NCBI GenBank assembly: GCA_039621445.1 | Contig: CP154956.1 | Span: 75,864,192-75,928,191, forward strand | Reading direction: 5' to 3' | Source: Euglena gracilis | Taxonomy: Eukaryota > Euglenida > Euglenophyceae > Euglenales | Length of the DNA: 64,000 bases | Shown: piece by piece, positions 26,219-35,437 of the stretch | How positions within the stretch are numbered: the first letter of the stretch is position 1 | Layout of the letters: every line of letters begins with the position of its first letter | The notes under the pieces: model-generated | Databases searched by the model: none | The model's input: the letters and a program-made list of their open reading frames with translations, nothing else | What the model was told of the DNA's origin: nothing | Translations under genes and position numbers: made by a program

Positions 26219-26551
26219 CTAACCGGTCACCCCTAATATGTGCGCATTGGCGTTGGCCACCGGTGCGGTGTGATTAAACTCACATTGTTCTTCATTCTCC
26301 CCAAGGCAGCCTGTCAGTATTACACAGCTCTTGGAGACGTGCAATGATTTCTTGTTTTGTGGCATTCTTGAAGATGGAAAAGCAATGCTCGGCCGAGCGT
26401 TCTGTTGTTTCTTCCATAGTCTCGTAAAAGAGGACTGGGTCAGCTTCCTCTTTTGAGGAGGGGCCTGTGCCTCAAAGGCAGCAGGGGCAAGGGATTTGGG
26501 AACAGGCAGCCGCAACAACGGCGCAAACGGATCATACACATAGCCCTTCAC
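26219..26551 (-). CDS. Hypothetical ORF or exon, unassigned
   Basis: A 110-codon minus-strand frame (VYDPFAPLLRLPVPKSL, RLWKKQQNARPSIAFPS, SKSCVILTGCLGENEEQC) reads like protein and lacks the repeat bias of neighbouring frames. No family recognised. It could be an exon of the gene represented at 27.8 and 28.1-28.6 kb, or a remnant of an inserted element. Confidence 0.3.
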   Translation of the reverse strand: MKGYVYDPFAPLLRLPVPKSLAPAAFEAQAPPQKRKLTQSSFTRLWKKQQNARPSIAFPSSRMPQNKKSLHVSKSCVILTGCLGENEEQCEFNHTAPVANANAHILGVTG

Positions 26552-27239
26552 CTCATTTCAAAAAGCTTTTTCTCGGCCTTTTTTTGCAGATTTTCTAATG
26601 CCATTTTAGACCAATTTGGGTAAATTTCTTTCCTTTTGGGCCAGTCTGGACTGGCTTGGGCCGTTTTGGTGGTCCAAGAGGCCAAAATTACAGACTTCCG
26701 ACTCTATGACAACCTTTTGCAAGGTCCTCTGCCACAGTTAACATTTCTACACTGCATTTATTGCATAATCCCGCGAAATTCCACGAACTGTCCCTGGAAA
26801 AATAACTCCGGAAAAAAATATCATTCAAGCGCCTTTTTTTTTGATGTTATTTAATCAAATGTTGATCCGGCAGCCCCCAACTATAGGGCCCTCCAGGGGA
26901 GGGGGGATAGTTGCGAGGGGGGGTCCAAAATTTTTTTTGTGTTAATGATGGAGTAGGGTTAGGGTTACGAATTCGGCCTAATTTTAGGCCTAAGTTGCGC
27001 ACCTAACCCTAATCCATATGTTAGGCCCAACCCCAACCCTGATCTTTAAACCTCCACCCAAAACACCAAAAATGTGTTTTTGGGCCGTTTGGTTTTGACC
27101 CTGTTCGACCCCTGGACTGGCCCCTGGACTGGCCCTTGTGCCTAAAAGTGGTCCTCAAGAGGCGGTCATCAGAATGCATGGAGCAACGGCTTGCAAGGCG
27201 TTCAGGAGCAAACCAGGAAGGATCAATGGCAGCCCCCAA

Positions 27240-27430
27240 CTACAGGCCCCCCCAGGGGGGGGCTGTAGCAGGGGGGTGGAAAATATGCACCGTGCAGTTT
27301 TTGCAGTTTTCTTTGCAGTTTTCACGTTTTGGGGTTTTTGCAGTTTTTTGCAGTTTTTTTTGCAGTTTTTTTGCAGATTTTTTTCTGAAAAAAAACTGCA
27401 CACGTGCAGTTTTTTGTAGTTTTTTTTTTA
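27240..27430. repeat. TTGCAGTTTT degenerate repeat
   Basis: At least eight TTTGCAGTTTT words in a row, preceded by GCCCCCAACTACAGGCC. An inverse-type tract (ACTGCAAAAAA) follows a matching CCCAACTACAGCC at 25,565-25,680, so the two are probably inverted relatives. A third CCCCCAACTATAGG lies at 26,873. Confidence 0.5.
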
Positions 27431-27811
27431 ATTCAGTTTTGAAGAAACCTGAGATGTTTATTTTGTTGTTTTGGTGACAAGTCCACAATTAAACCCCACC
27501 CACTTATAGACCCCCCGGGGTTTATAGGATCCGTCCCCTTCCTCGGCGGACGTGGACGTCCTGTCCGATGGCACCGATGATGAGCTGGTGGATGGGGTGT
27601 CAAAGACTGAGGAGAGAGGGTGACAAAATTGCGCCTCATCCAAAAGACATCTCAATTTGCTGGACAGCACGCTCTGCCGTCGTCATTCGAGGTGCATGAG
27701 TGGGTGGACCGATGGATGAATGCAGGTTCCTACAGAATCTTGTATGTAGGGACCTGCCAGAGACAGCACAGAGTTTCAGTGGCAGCCGGAAGCCAGAGAA
27801 GCCAGAGACAC

Positions 27812-27880
27812 GGAGTGGACGTTGAGGAACTGGGTGCCCGCCTGGAGGGCCGTGCCGAACCAGGGACGGCGGATGCCAGT
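27812..27880 (-). CDS. Short exon, unassigned
   Basis: The frame GIRRPWFGTALQAGTQ continues with FLNVHS and ends at CACTCC|GTGTCT, a good donor. GC and codon use match the host exons. No family recognised. It may belong with 28,108-28,615. Confidence 0.3.
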
Positions 27881-28107
27881 TTTGCGTGGCTATTTGTGGC
27901 CCACCGATGAAGGTAGTCACATTAAGCTGCGTGGGTATTTTTCTATTTTAGGGAACATTCTGAAACTTTTGGGAAAAAACGAACACTTTTGGCTGCAGCC
28001 ACATCCGTGTCACTAAAAGCACGCACACCACACCGTGGGCACAACGGAATAGAAGATGGGGGTGCGGGTGGGAAAACGGAAGGGACAGCAGACAGAATTT
28101 GGATAAC

Positions 28108-28615
28108 GGTGGCTTCATCAACGCATTGAACTGCGGGAACTGGGACACAGACGATGGTACAATGATGGCATAAACGGGAGCCAATGCCTTGTAAATGTTG
28201 CTTACAGCATTTACATAGGTCCGAAAACTGGACACTGGCATGGAGCGAAGGCGCCCATCTTTTCCTACCTTCTCCTGCCTTGTCTGGACCCAGGCATCGG
28301 CTTCCTGCTGCGTCTTGAAAAGTTCACGAGCATCAACGCACCATCTGGCCCATCCCACCAAAACTTCGTCCAAAGAGCCAAAAACAACGCCATGCCGGTT
28401 GCAAACATCTATATACTCCAAAAAACACTTTACTGCGGCATGGTTATTGGGGCCCAGGTCACAATTTTGACCACCGGTGGGGAGACTGCCTAAAAGGGCA
28501 TCCACTGCAGCAGCTCCTAGGGAGCCGGCACCACGTAAAACAGCCAAAAATTCATCTACGTTGGGGGGGGCGGGGCATCTGTGCTTCCATCATGTTGGCA
28601 AAACGCTTCATCGGA
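28108..28615 (-). CDS. Exon of an unassigned gene; possible tyrosine-recombinase-like N-terminal domain
   Basis: A near-continuous frame begins after the acceptor CCCCACAG|TCCG with MKRFANMMEAQMPRPP and ends at GCCACC|GTTATCC. A run of eight G on the plus strand (28,563-28,570) breaks the frame by one base. With seven it would continue straight into the downstream VDEFLAVLRGAG frame, so an indel or sequencing slip in the run is likely. Content is helical (VKCFLEYIDVCNRHG, VSSFRTYVNAVSNIYKALA), reminiscent of the core-binding helices of tyrosine recombinases (Crypton/DIRS-like), but no catalytic domain is seen nearby, so this is only a suggestion. Confidence 0.4.
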
Positions 28616-28894
28616 CTGTGGGGAAAAGCAGAGGACAGACAGAAACACAAATGTAAAAAACCCAAAAAATTCAAATTCCGATCACGGGTAACACCTTGCG
28701 CAACCGTGGTCGGTTCACGGGTGCACGCACGGCAGCCGTGGACGGAAATTCCGTTCACGGGTGCGCACTACGGCACCCGTGAACGGCCAAAGTTCACCCG
28801 TGAACGCCAAAAACGCGATTTTTGCCCCCCTAGGCATCTCGTTAGGAAGCGCTTGCCTACTGCGAGGAAGCCCGTGAACTTGGTTAACGGTTTT

Positions 28895-28978
28895 AAGAAA
28901 AAAGCGGGGTCCGATCACGATTCCCGGTGGAGAAACGGGGGGCGCCGTAGGAATCGTGATCGGACCCCGCTTTTTCTT
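28895..28978. repeat. Strong hairpin, 29-bp arms
   Basis: Arm 28,895-28,924 (AAGAAAAAAGCGGGGTCCGA onward) pairs with 28,950-28,978 with a single A length difference; the loop is 25 nt. Just upstream, 28,706-28,800, copies of TTCACGGGTG and its inverse CACCCGTGAA alternate, forming smaller palindromes. Confidence 0.75.
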
Positions 28979-29029
28979 ATATAATTGTCCCCCAACAAAC
29001 GAACAATTAATTGGGTTCACTAGTGATTA

Positions 29030-29660
29030 CCCTCACCCCCCCCTCAAAGTGCCCCCCCCCTCAGAGTGGCCAAATTATTTTGGCAAATTTGGGTTGCCCC
29101 CCTCAAAGTGGTCACTTTCTTTTGGCACCAAAGGCGCTGAAGCCCAAAAATTGACCCCCCCCCCAGTGTCCCCCCCCCCCAGAGTGGTCGTTTTGGGGTC
29201 TCGTGGTGCCTGGAGGGTGGCCACTTTGAGGGGGGGGGGTGGCAACTGTTTTTCGATCAAACCATCCAACCTTGTTTAACGTTCCAATCTCCCCCCCTTC
29301 CTGCCATGCTGTTGCTCTCTTGAAAATGCGTCCAAGTAGTTGGGCACCCACGTGCCCATTGCATTTTGACAGGTGACATCGTACTTGGGGGCGACGGCAG
29401 TACAGTTGGGGTTTTTTGGGGACCCCCCCCTCCCCCCCCTGTTCAGTTGGGGTTTTCGGGACCCCCCCCCAGTGCCGACCCCCCCGAGACAGATGAAAAA
29501 TTTGACACCAAAAATGGCCTTTTTAGCAAAAAAAAGGCCTTCAAAATTTTTTTCCGGCGCCGAAGGCGCCGGTTTTTGGCCGATCTTTGAGGGGGGGTGG
29601 CAGTACAGTTGGGACCCCCCCCAGTGTTGTTGAGACAGTATAGCAAAAAGTGCCAAAAAT
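29030..29660. repeat. C/G-tract repeat block with GCGCC hairpin
   Basis: Phrases CCCCCAGAGTGGTC/GCC and CCCCTCAAAGTGG repeat between C runs. At about 29,557 the perfect hairpin CCGGCGCCGAAGGCGCCGG lies beside AAAATTTTTTT, the same core as in family B (25,389) though the flanks differ. No gene. Confidence 0.55.
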
Positions 29661-29699
29661 GCAAAAAAATTGACCTCGGGACCCCCCTCTCCCCCCCTG

Positions 29700-31090
29700 C
29701 CAAAGCTCCTTGGTGTGTTTTGCAGACTCTGCGCCACAAGAAGGGCCTCCATCGTTCCGAAGGTATTCTACTCTTGAATCTGCCTCCATGGCAGATTGTG
29801 ACGTCCAGTGCTGCGGGTTTCCATCCTGCCAACAAGACAACAAAAGATTGGTGGGGCAGGTTGGCATCCAAAGCGTTGGGGACTGTAACTTTTTTGGACA
29901 CCTTGGCCTGTTGAGGATAGGAGAGTGAAGATTGCATCCGAGCAAGGAGTATTGTCTCGGCCTGAAGTGGTGGCTTGGCCATCCACGTTGGATGACGACA
30001 CACAAAGGTGCTAGGGCTGCCAAGCACCACTAGACAGAGAAGGGGACTACCTCATCTGCTGTCCACGCAACAACTTCACCACAAGGCACACAGCTGTTCA
30101 GGAGAAGCCATTCAACCAATGACCAATCCCCGAGGACTGTTCCAAAAAACGTGCTTGGTCTCAGTTTGCATTAATTGATCAGATTGTCAATTGTGGTGTT
30201 ACCCAACTTTGTGGACCACCATTTTTGGGACTGCTCATCTTTCCCCGCAATCCTGGTGTGAGCTAGGTTGCCAAGCAGTATTTTGGGTGTTGGGTGGTTG
30301 GGGAGGGCTGTTCTGATGTTCTTCGGTGTAGAAAGCGCAGAGTATTGCCGTTCGTGCTGCTGCTTGGTTGTGTTTCTGCGTGGTCGTCTGTTTTTGGTAG
30401 GGAAGTCGCTCGGGTTCCAGGCATTCCCCCACGGGATCAGTTTCATATTCGGACCGAAGGAGATTTGATTCCCTGTGGGACTCCACACGACAGCTTCCGG
30501 AGGTTCAGCATACTGGTGCATATGTCGCATGTGCGCGGTTATCGATTCGCACGCGCTCCTCAGAATTTGGTCAGGATGCCCAAGCCAATTGTAAGGCTGT
30601 TCCAACCTGCTGTCATGACTGGCTTCAAAAGGTCAAAGAGAAAGCAGGATCCTCATGTTGCAATCCTTGCAATTAAGGTGGCATATATAATTAATTTTCA
30701 TTCCGATATTCTTTGGTCGCACAGAACGTCGCCACTCGGAAGCACACTGATTTTTATCTTGGGAAGCGATGTGTGTACTTGTACCGAGGTGCTTTCTGAC
30801 CTCCCTGAAAAAATTCCACTTTCGGACTCTTTTCTAGGGAAAAAGAAGGTTGCTGGCAGGAAGGGCAGCAAGGTGAAGACAAACATGCGACGAATCTGGG
30901 GCAGGTTTGTTGTCGCACCACTGGCTGTCTTGAAACATTCGCTTGCAGGATCACCCGATCCCACGGGAAGGCTGGTTGTGTGAAGGCCGTCTTCAAGCCA
31001 AACCTTCCTGGAGAGTCTATTGGACGCAAGGTGCGCATCTACCTCTTCCCGAGCAGCATTTAAAGGACCTTGCAGACTTGGGTTGACCAA
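29700..31090 (-). other. Minus-strand ORF fragments, possible retroelement remnant
   Basis: Three consecutive minus-strand frames look protein-like: 31,090-30,950 (REEVDAHLASNRLSRKVW), 30,605-30,171 (QILRSACESITAHMRHMHQ; GNAWNPSDFPTKNRRPRR) and 30,030-29,700 (QAETILLARMQSSLSYP). The NPSDFPTK phrase resembles the end of a retroelement RNase H domain, where N-P-A-D-x-x-T/S-R is common. No RT motif could be found, so this is tentative and they could equally be decayed host exons. Confidence 0.25.
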
Positions 31091-31489
31091 CGAGGTGCTT
31101 TTGCATTCAAGTCGATGAATGGAATGCGTCTTGAAAATGCTTTGGAAAGTTCATTCAAAAAAATTTTGCTTCAGTCGAATGACTCACAGAATTGGTGACT
31201 GAATACAGTGCTCAGCCAAAAAAAGAAAGGTGGAACCCAACAGTTTGCAATAATAACGAACCTTAGTTTATGTAAATGAAAATTCATAACAACAAACGGA
31301 AGTTTGACTAATTCCACATCTGTTGGGTCCCCCCGGTGTCCAAAATTTTTTCGAAGAATCTCCTGGGAAACCAAAGGTAATTTTTTTGTTCAAAATCAGA
31401 TTCCCAAAAATTTTGGAGCGAATTTCATAATGAAACATGCTATCGGCAATTTTCTGCAATGCAGTGTGGCCAAGTTCTGAGGGTACCAA

Positions 31490-31790
31490 GCAGGCAATTG
31501 CTTAAGCACCACCGACCCCCCCCCCGGGGGGGTGGGTGACTGGTTTTTTTCAGAGTAACTGACTGGTTTTTGGCCCGGACCCTCTCCGGCCAGGAGTGGG
31601 CAAAAGTGGCTTGAGTGACCCCGGCGCCGAAGCCGCCGGAAAAATTTATTTGGCCTAAAATGGCCTTAAGTGACTGGCCGTTTTTCTGAGAGGCCGACCC
31701 CCCGGGGGGGGGGGGGGCAGTGACTGGCTGGTTTTTTTTAAAAAGTGGAGAGACCCCCGGGATCGGTAAAAAATTGTATGGTACCAGCGA
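31490..31790 (-). repeat. Dispersed repeat family B, copy 2 (inverted)
   Basis: Reverse complement of 25,210-25,560: GGCAATTGCTTAAGCAC, GTGACTGGTTTTT, CAAAAGTGGCTTGAGTGACC, GGCGCCGAAGCCGCCGG (one central change weakens the hairpin), GGCCTAAAATGGCC, ACTGGCCGTTTTTCTGAG. Homology to copy 1 stops sharply after GCAGGCAATTGC, defining one boundary of the unit. Confidence 0.75.
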
Positions 31791-31959
31791 AAGACCTTAG
31801 ACACCAAGACGCCGGCTTCCCGCCCCTGGTTTGGAAAAGAGAGAAGGCTTTTTTGTCTTTTCCCTATCTTTTTTTGCTCCACCAAAGCGGCAATTTTGAA
31901 ACGCTGCAAAGGGGTCCCTGGTTGGTTAGGCGGGGTAAGCCCAGAAAAACAGAAGGACT

Positions 31960-32045
31960 TTGCCCTTGTGAGACTTTGCCTTGCTCCCCGGCGGCGTTGT
32001 GCGATTGCTCGTTGCGCTTGGTGAGTAGTCCCTGCTTAAGCTTTT
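31960..32045. repeat. DIRS-like left terminal inverted repeat
   Basis: Pairs in inverse with about 52,915-53,000. Matching blocks include CCTTGTGAG, GCCTTGCTC/CC, GGCGGCGTTGTG (right: GGCGGTGTTGTG) and CGATTGCTCGTTGCGCT (right: TGATTGCTCGCTGCGCT). Divergence of about 15-20% by eye suggests age. Confidence 0.7.
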
Positions 32046-32699
32046 TTCGCCGGCGTTGGCTGATTCTTAAAATTACCCTGCGACACCCCAGAAGAACGGA
32101 GCCGAGTTTCAAACGGAGGAGAACCAAAAGGACAAGTCAATATCAAAAAGAATATTCAGAGATAGACGAACAAGACGAATTTCAATTGACAAGTAAATTA
32201 TCAACTTCAAACTCGACTTCAACGACAATGAAGTGGGGAAGAAGGTGGAATTTTGCGGTCGACGTGAACTGCCTGGGGCAGCTGTCGCCGCGGCAGCCGG
32301 AGGGCCTGGAGGTGCAAACGACATGTGGCGAACCGTGGCGGCCACCCCCAGATCCCAGTTTCATATATTTCCCAGCAGAAAACACCACCCAGTGACGGCC
32401 ACAGCCTGTGGACCACAGTGGCCGGAAAGACCAGAAGGAAGAAGGAACCCCCAGCCCAGCAGAAACGCCTGGGCGTTGGAGCCCAATCAAGCTGTATGGG
32501 ACAAAAGTAAATCAGAGGATTCCAAAGACATGTCCCACAATGGCGCCCAGCCGCCAACACACAATTTGGACAGAAGTGGAGAAGATAGAATCAAGGCCAA
32601 GGTGGAGGCCATGGTGGCCAATTCCAAAAGAAATTACCTTTAGGAAGAGGGGGAAAAGGTCTTCCAAATCCCCCCAGATTTTTTAACACCACTACCACT

Positions 32700-34755
32700 C
32701 CCAAGGGGAAGGAGGGTGGGCAGCCCCCCAGATTTCACGTGGAGCTGGAGACCAACGTCAAGCTCAGCCCCAGGGAGGGGAAATCATGGCCAAGGCGGCC
32801 AGAGTTTGATTTGAATCATTTTCATTTGCACGGCCATGGAGGCCAAAAAGTGCAAGGCCATGGACGCCCTTAGGGTGGCCAGAACTTACAGGGTCACGGG
32901 GGCCAAAGGGGTGGTCCAGAAATGGCCCCCCAGAAGCTAAGGTCCCAACCTTATATCAATCATCCCCGGCAGCCCCAGCAGGATGCCCCAGAGGGGGGAA
33001 AGGAGGACGAGGGGGTCAGCCCCCCAAATCATTTAATTCTACGCATGGAAGGGGAAATCAAGGGGGGGACCCTCAGTGGCCCCCCTATGGTATGTCATCA
33101 GACAACACGAAGGACAAGATGGAGCAGAGAGTCCGTGAGAGAGAGGGTGAGTGCATGCACTCCCCCCCCATCCATTACGTCTTGGAAAAGATCAAACTCC
33201 AGGGGCACCAAAGGTTGTGAAATGTCCCACAACCCCCAACCAACCCCCAGAAAATTATTTGATTGGAGAGATAACTTCCATGGAGAAAAAGTGGGGGGAC
33301 ACCACCCTCCACCAGAGACCGCAAAAAAGTCTGAAATGGTGGCTGAAAAATGCCCCCCCCCCCCCAGAAACCTGCCAACTTATAAAAGATGGAATTCAAC
33401 CCCCTTGGGTCAAACCACCAAAATTATCCATGCAACCAAAAATAAGAGACAACCTAGACCTGAAACTGTTGGATTACGAAAAAACTGGGTCCATAAAGAG
33501 GGTTCAGGATTCAGGAACCCAACATCTAATTCCCTGGTCCCTGATATCAAAACCAGAGGGGGGGCAGACGAAATGGAGGTTCATAAGCGACTGCAGGGAA
33601 ATAAACCAAAATGTTCCTCTGAAAGCCTTCAAATTAGATCACATTCAAAAGATTTTCCCAGTTTTGGAGAAAGGCCATTGGGCAGCCAAAATCCACTTGA
33701 AAGACGCGTATTTTCACATTGCAGTGAACCTAGCCCTAAACCCTTTCTAAGGCATCAGGTTGGGGGGCAAACCTGGGAATTCCAGGCAGGCTGTTTTCGC
33801 CTAAACGTGATGCCACAAATGTTTATGTCAGTTATGAAGACATTCAAAAATCGTTGGAGGAGAAAAGGAATCCACGTTGTCGTTGACTTGGACGATATTT
33901 TATTGGTTGTCCCCACTCCAAATACATTGCAAAAACGTCTGAACAGGGTTGTCAGAGACGTTATCGACTCGGGGTTCAAAATAATTGTCAAAAATGCAAC
34001 CTTAGAGCCCACAAAGATCGTAAACCAGTTGGGCTTACAGTAAAATTGTAAAGATGGAAAATTACAAATAACACCCCCCCCAAAGTGAAAACAATAAAAA
34101 AGGAGCCTGGGAAAGTAGTGAAAAAAGATTTCATGTCGAAAAGTCAGTTAGCTGCCATTTTGGGCCAAATCAGGTGCAACCTCATGGCCCTGCCCTTTTT
34201 AAGGGCTACACACATTCCCTAACAATTTTCTTGGTCAAAACGTCTGCAGCCCCATGGGACTCAAAGCATTCCAATTCACAGGACATAAAAGCCCAATTGA
34301 GGGAAATAAAAAATCTGCTGGACACCTGGGGTGGCAGACCTTTCCCTCAAAGTGCAACAAAAGAGTTGCACTCAGACAGCAGTACCCATGCCTGGGGGGG
34401 GGCTAAGCATTCATACTGGAGAAATTGTCCAAGAGTTTTGGAGAGAAAACTCCATTTTACACATCAATGTAAAAGAATTACGTGCAGCCATCGGCACAGT
34501 GAAAAGTATAAGCAGGCCAGGGGAAACGGTGTCCCTTTCAGTGGACAATGAGGTAATTTATTATTTACCTGACAAAGGGGGGGGGTCAGAAAAGTCCCTT
34601 TTAACAGCCTTCTAAGGCCATTTTTCAAGTGGTCAATGGAAAATTTTTTAAAATCTACATTTGAAATTGGTTCCTTCACAGGAATGCTTAGCAGATCCCA
34701 TAAGCAGGTAGTGAGACAGGAGGGATTAATCACTGGACCCCCAACTCTTTCAATG
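32700..34755 (+). pseudogene. DIRS-like reverse transcriptase-RNase H, frame-broken
   Basis: RT motifs run in order: KWRFISDCREINQNVPLK and AAKIHLKDAYFHIAV (about 33,570-33,725), then after a frame change near 33,740 FRLNVMPQMFMSVMK and VVVDLDDILLVV (LDD active site, about 33,880-33,910). The frame ends at a TAA (34,041-34,043) in the connection region, and a C8 run near 34,075 shifts it again. RNase H follows: ELHSDSSTHAWGG, a shift at a G7 run (34,395), then HINVKELRAAIGTVK and VSLSVDNEVIYYL. LKDAYFH with LDDIL and the RNase H pattern are typical of DIRS rather than Ty3 elements. The tail (MLSRSHKQ, near 34,690) is cut by the 5' LTR at 34,762. Confidence 0.75.
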
Positions 34756-34756
34756 C

Positions 34757-34761
34757 CTAAG
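34757..34761. repeat. Target-site duplication CTAAG (left)
   Basis: CTAAG directly precedes the 5' LTR and is repeated at 51,403-51,407 directly after the 3' LTR. A 5-bp duplication is standard for Ty3/gypsy integration. Confidence 0.85.
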
Positions 34762-35088
34762 TGTGTACCAGGCGTATGCTTCTGTCCCCTTCCGTTGAGG
34801 AAGTTAGGATGGAGGCAGATCCTATTAGGATCTCCTAATGGGTGCCCCTTCTCTCTCCACAGGTGGTATTCTTTTATATTCTTCTTATACCTTTTCCTTC
34901 CTTTTCCTTGGACCGGACTTGGTTATCCAGTCCGTCCTCCCTGCATTGCTCCGTGCTTTGCTTCTTGGGAAGTGGGAAAAGGGTTTTTACTGTTACTCTG
35001 ATTTTCAGTTTCCCAAGTAGGTGCGCCAAGGCGAAAGCGAAGGCTTTTTGGGAATTGGGAAAGGGGAATTGGGAATCAGACGTACACT
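34762..35088 (+). repeat. 5' LTR of the chromovirus
   Basis: Starts TGTGTACCAGG and ends GTACACT directly before the first primer-binding site. A TATA-like stretch (TTTTATATTCTTCTTATACC) lies near 34,869-34,888 and could drive transcription. The inverted pair GATCCTATTAGGATC sits near 34,818-34,832. Confidence 0.9.
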
Positions 35089-35250
35089 TGGTAGCAGATT
35101 GGTTACGATCCTATACACACTACACAAACAGAAAGGCTACCAGGTATTACACTTGGTAGCAGATTAGGTTACGATCCTACACATACAGCCCATACAGAAA
35201 GAAACGCTATCAAGTATTACACTTGGTAGCAGATTGGTTCGATCCTACGC
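35089..35250 (+). promoter_or_regulatory. Triplicated primer-binding site (initiator-Met tRNA type)
   Basis: TGGTAGCAGATT starts at 35,089, 35,154 and 35,224, each followed by GGTT(A)CGATCC. The sequence is complementary to the 3' end and T-arm of eukaryotic initiator tRNA-Met (acceptor end ...TGCTACCA; T-loop region GGATCGAAACC). The repeats are 65 and 70 nt apart and share flanking text (GTATTACACT before copies 2 and 3). Only the first abuts the LTR as a standard primer-binding site should; the others may be duplicates or alternative priming sites. Confidence 0.8.
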
Positions 35251-35437
35251 TGACTGGCAGCGGAGGGCCCCTGCACCGTTATTACACGGTCGCAGCGTCA
35301 ACTCCCGGCTTCTAGTCAACGTCTAAGCAGACGAGCAGGCTCCGGAAGGTTCTGTACGGTATTACCCGTTACAGCCCCTCTGGTGCCAGCACAACTGCTT
35401 AGTTTTGTGGGTTTTTTCTGTTTTTGTCATCAGAAAG

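Noticed and set aside
35089-35250. tRNA genes or tRNA-derived SINEs
   Set aside because: Only the complement of the tRNA 3' end and T-arm is present and no cloverleaf can form; position behind the LTR identifies primer-binding sites.
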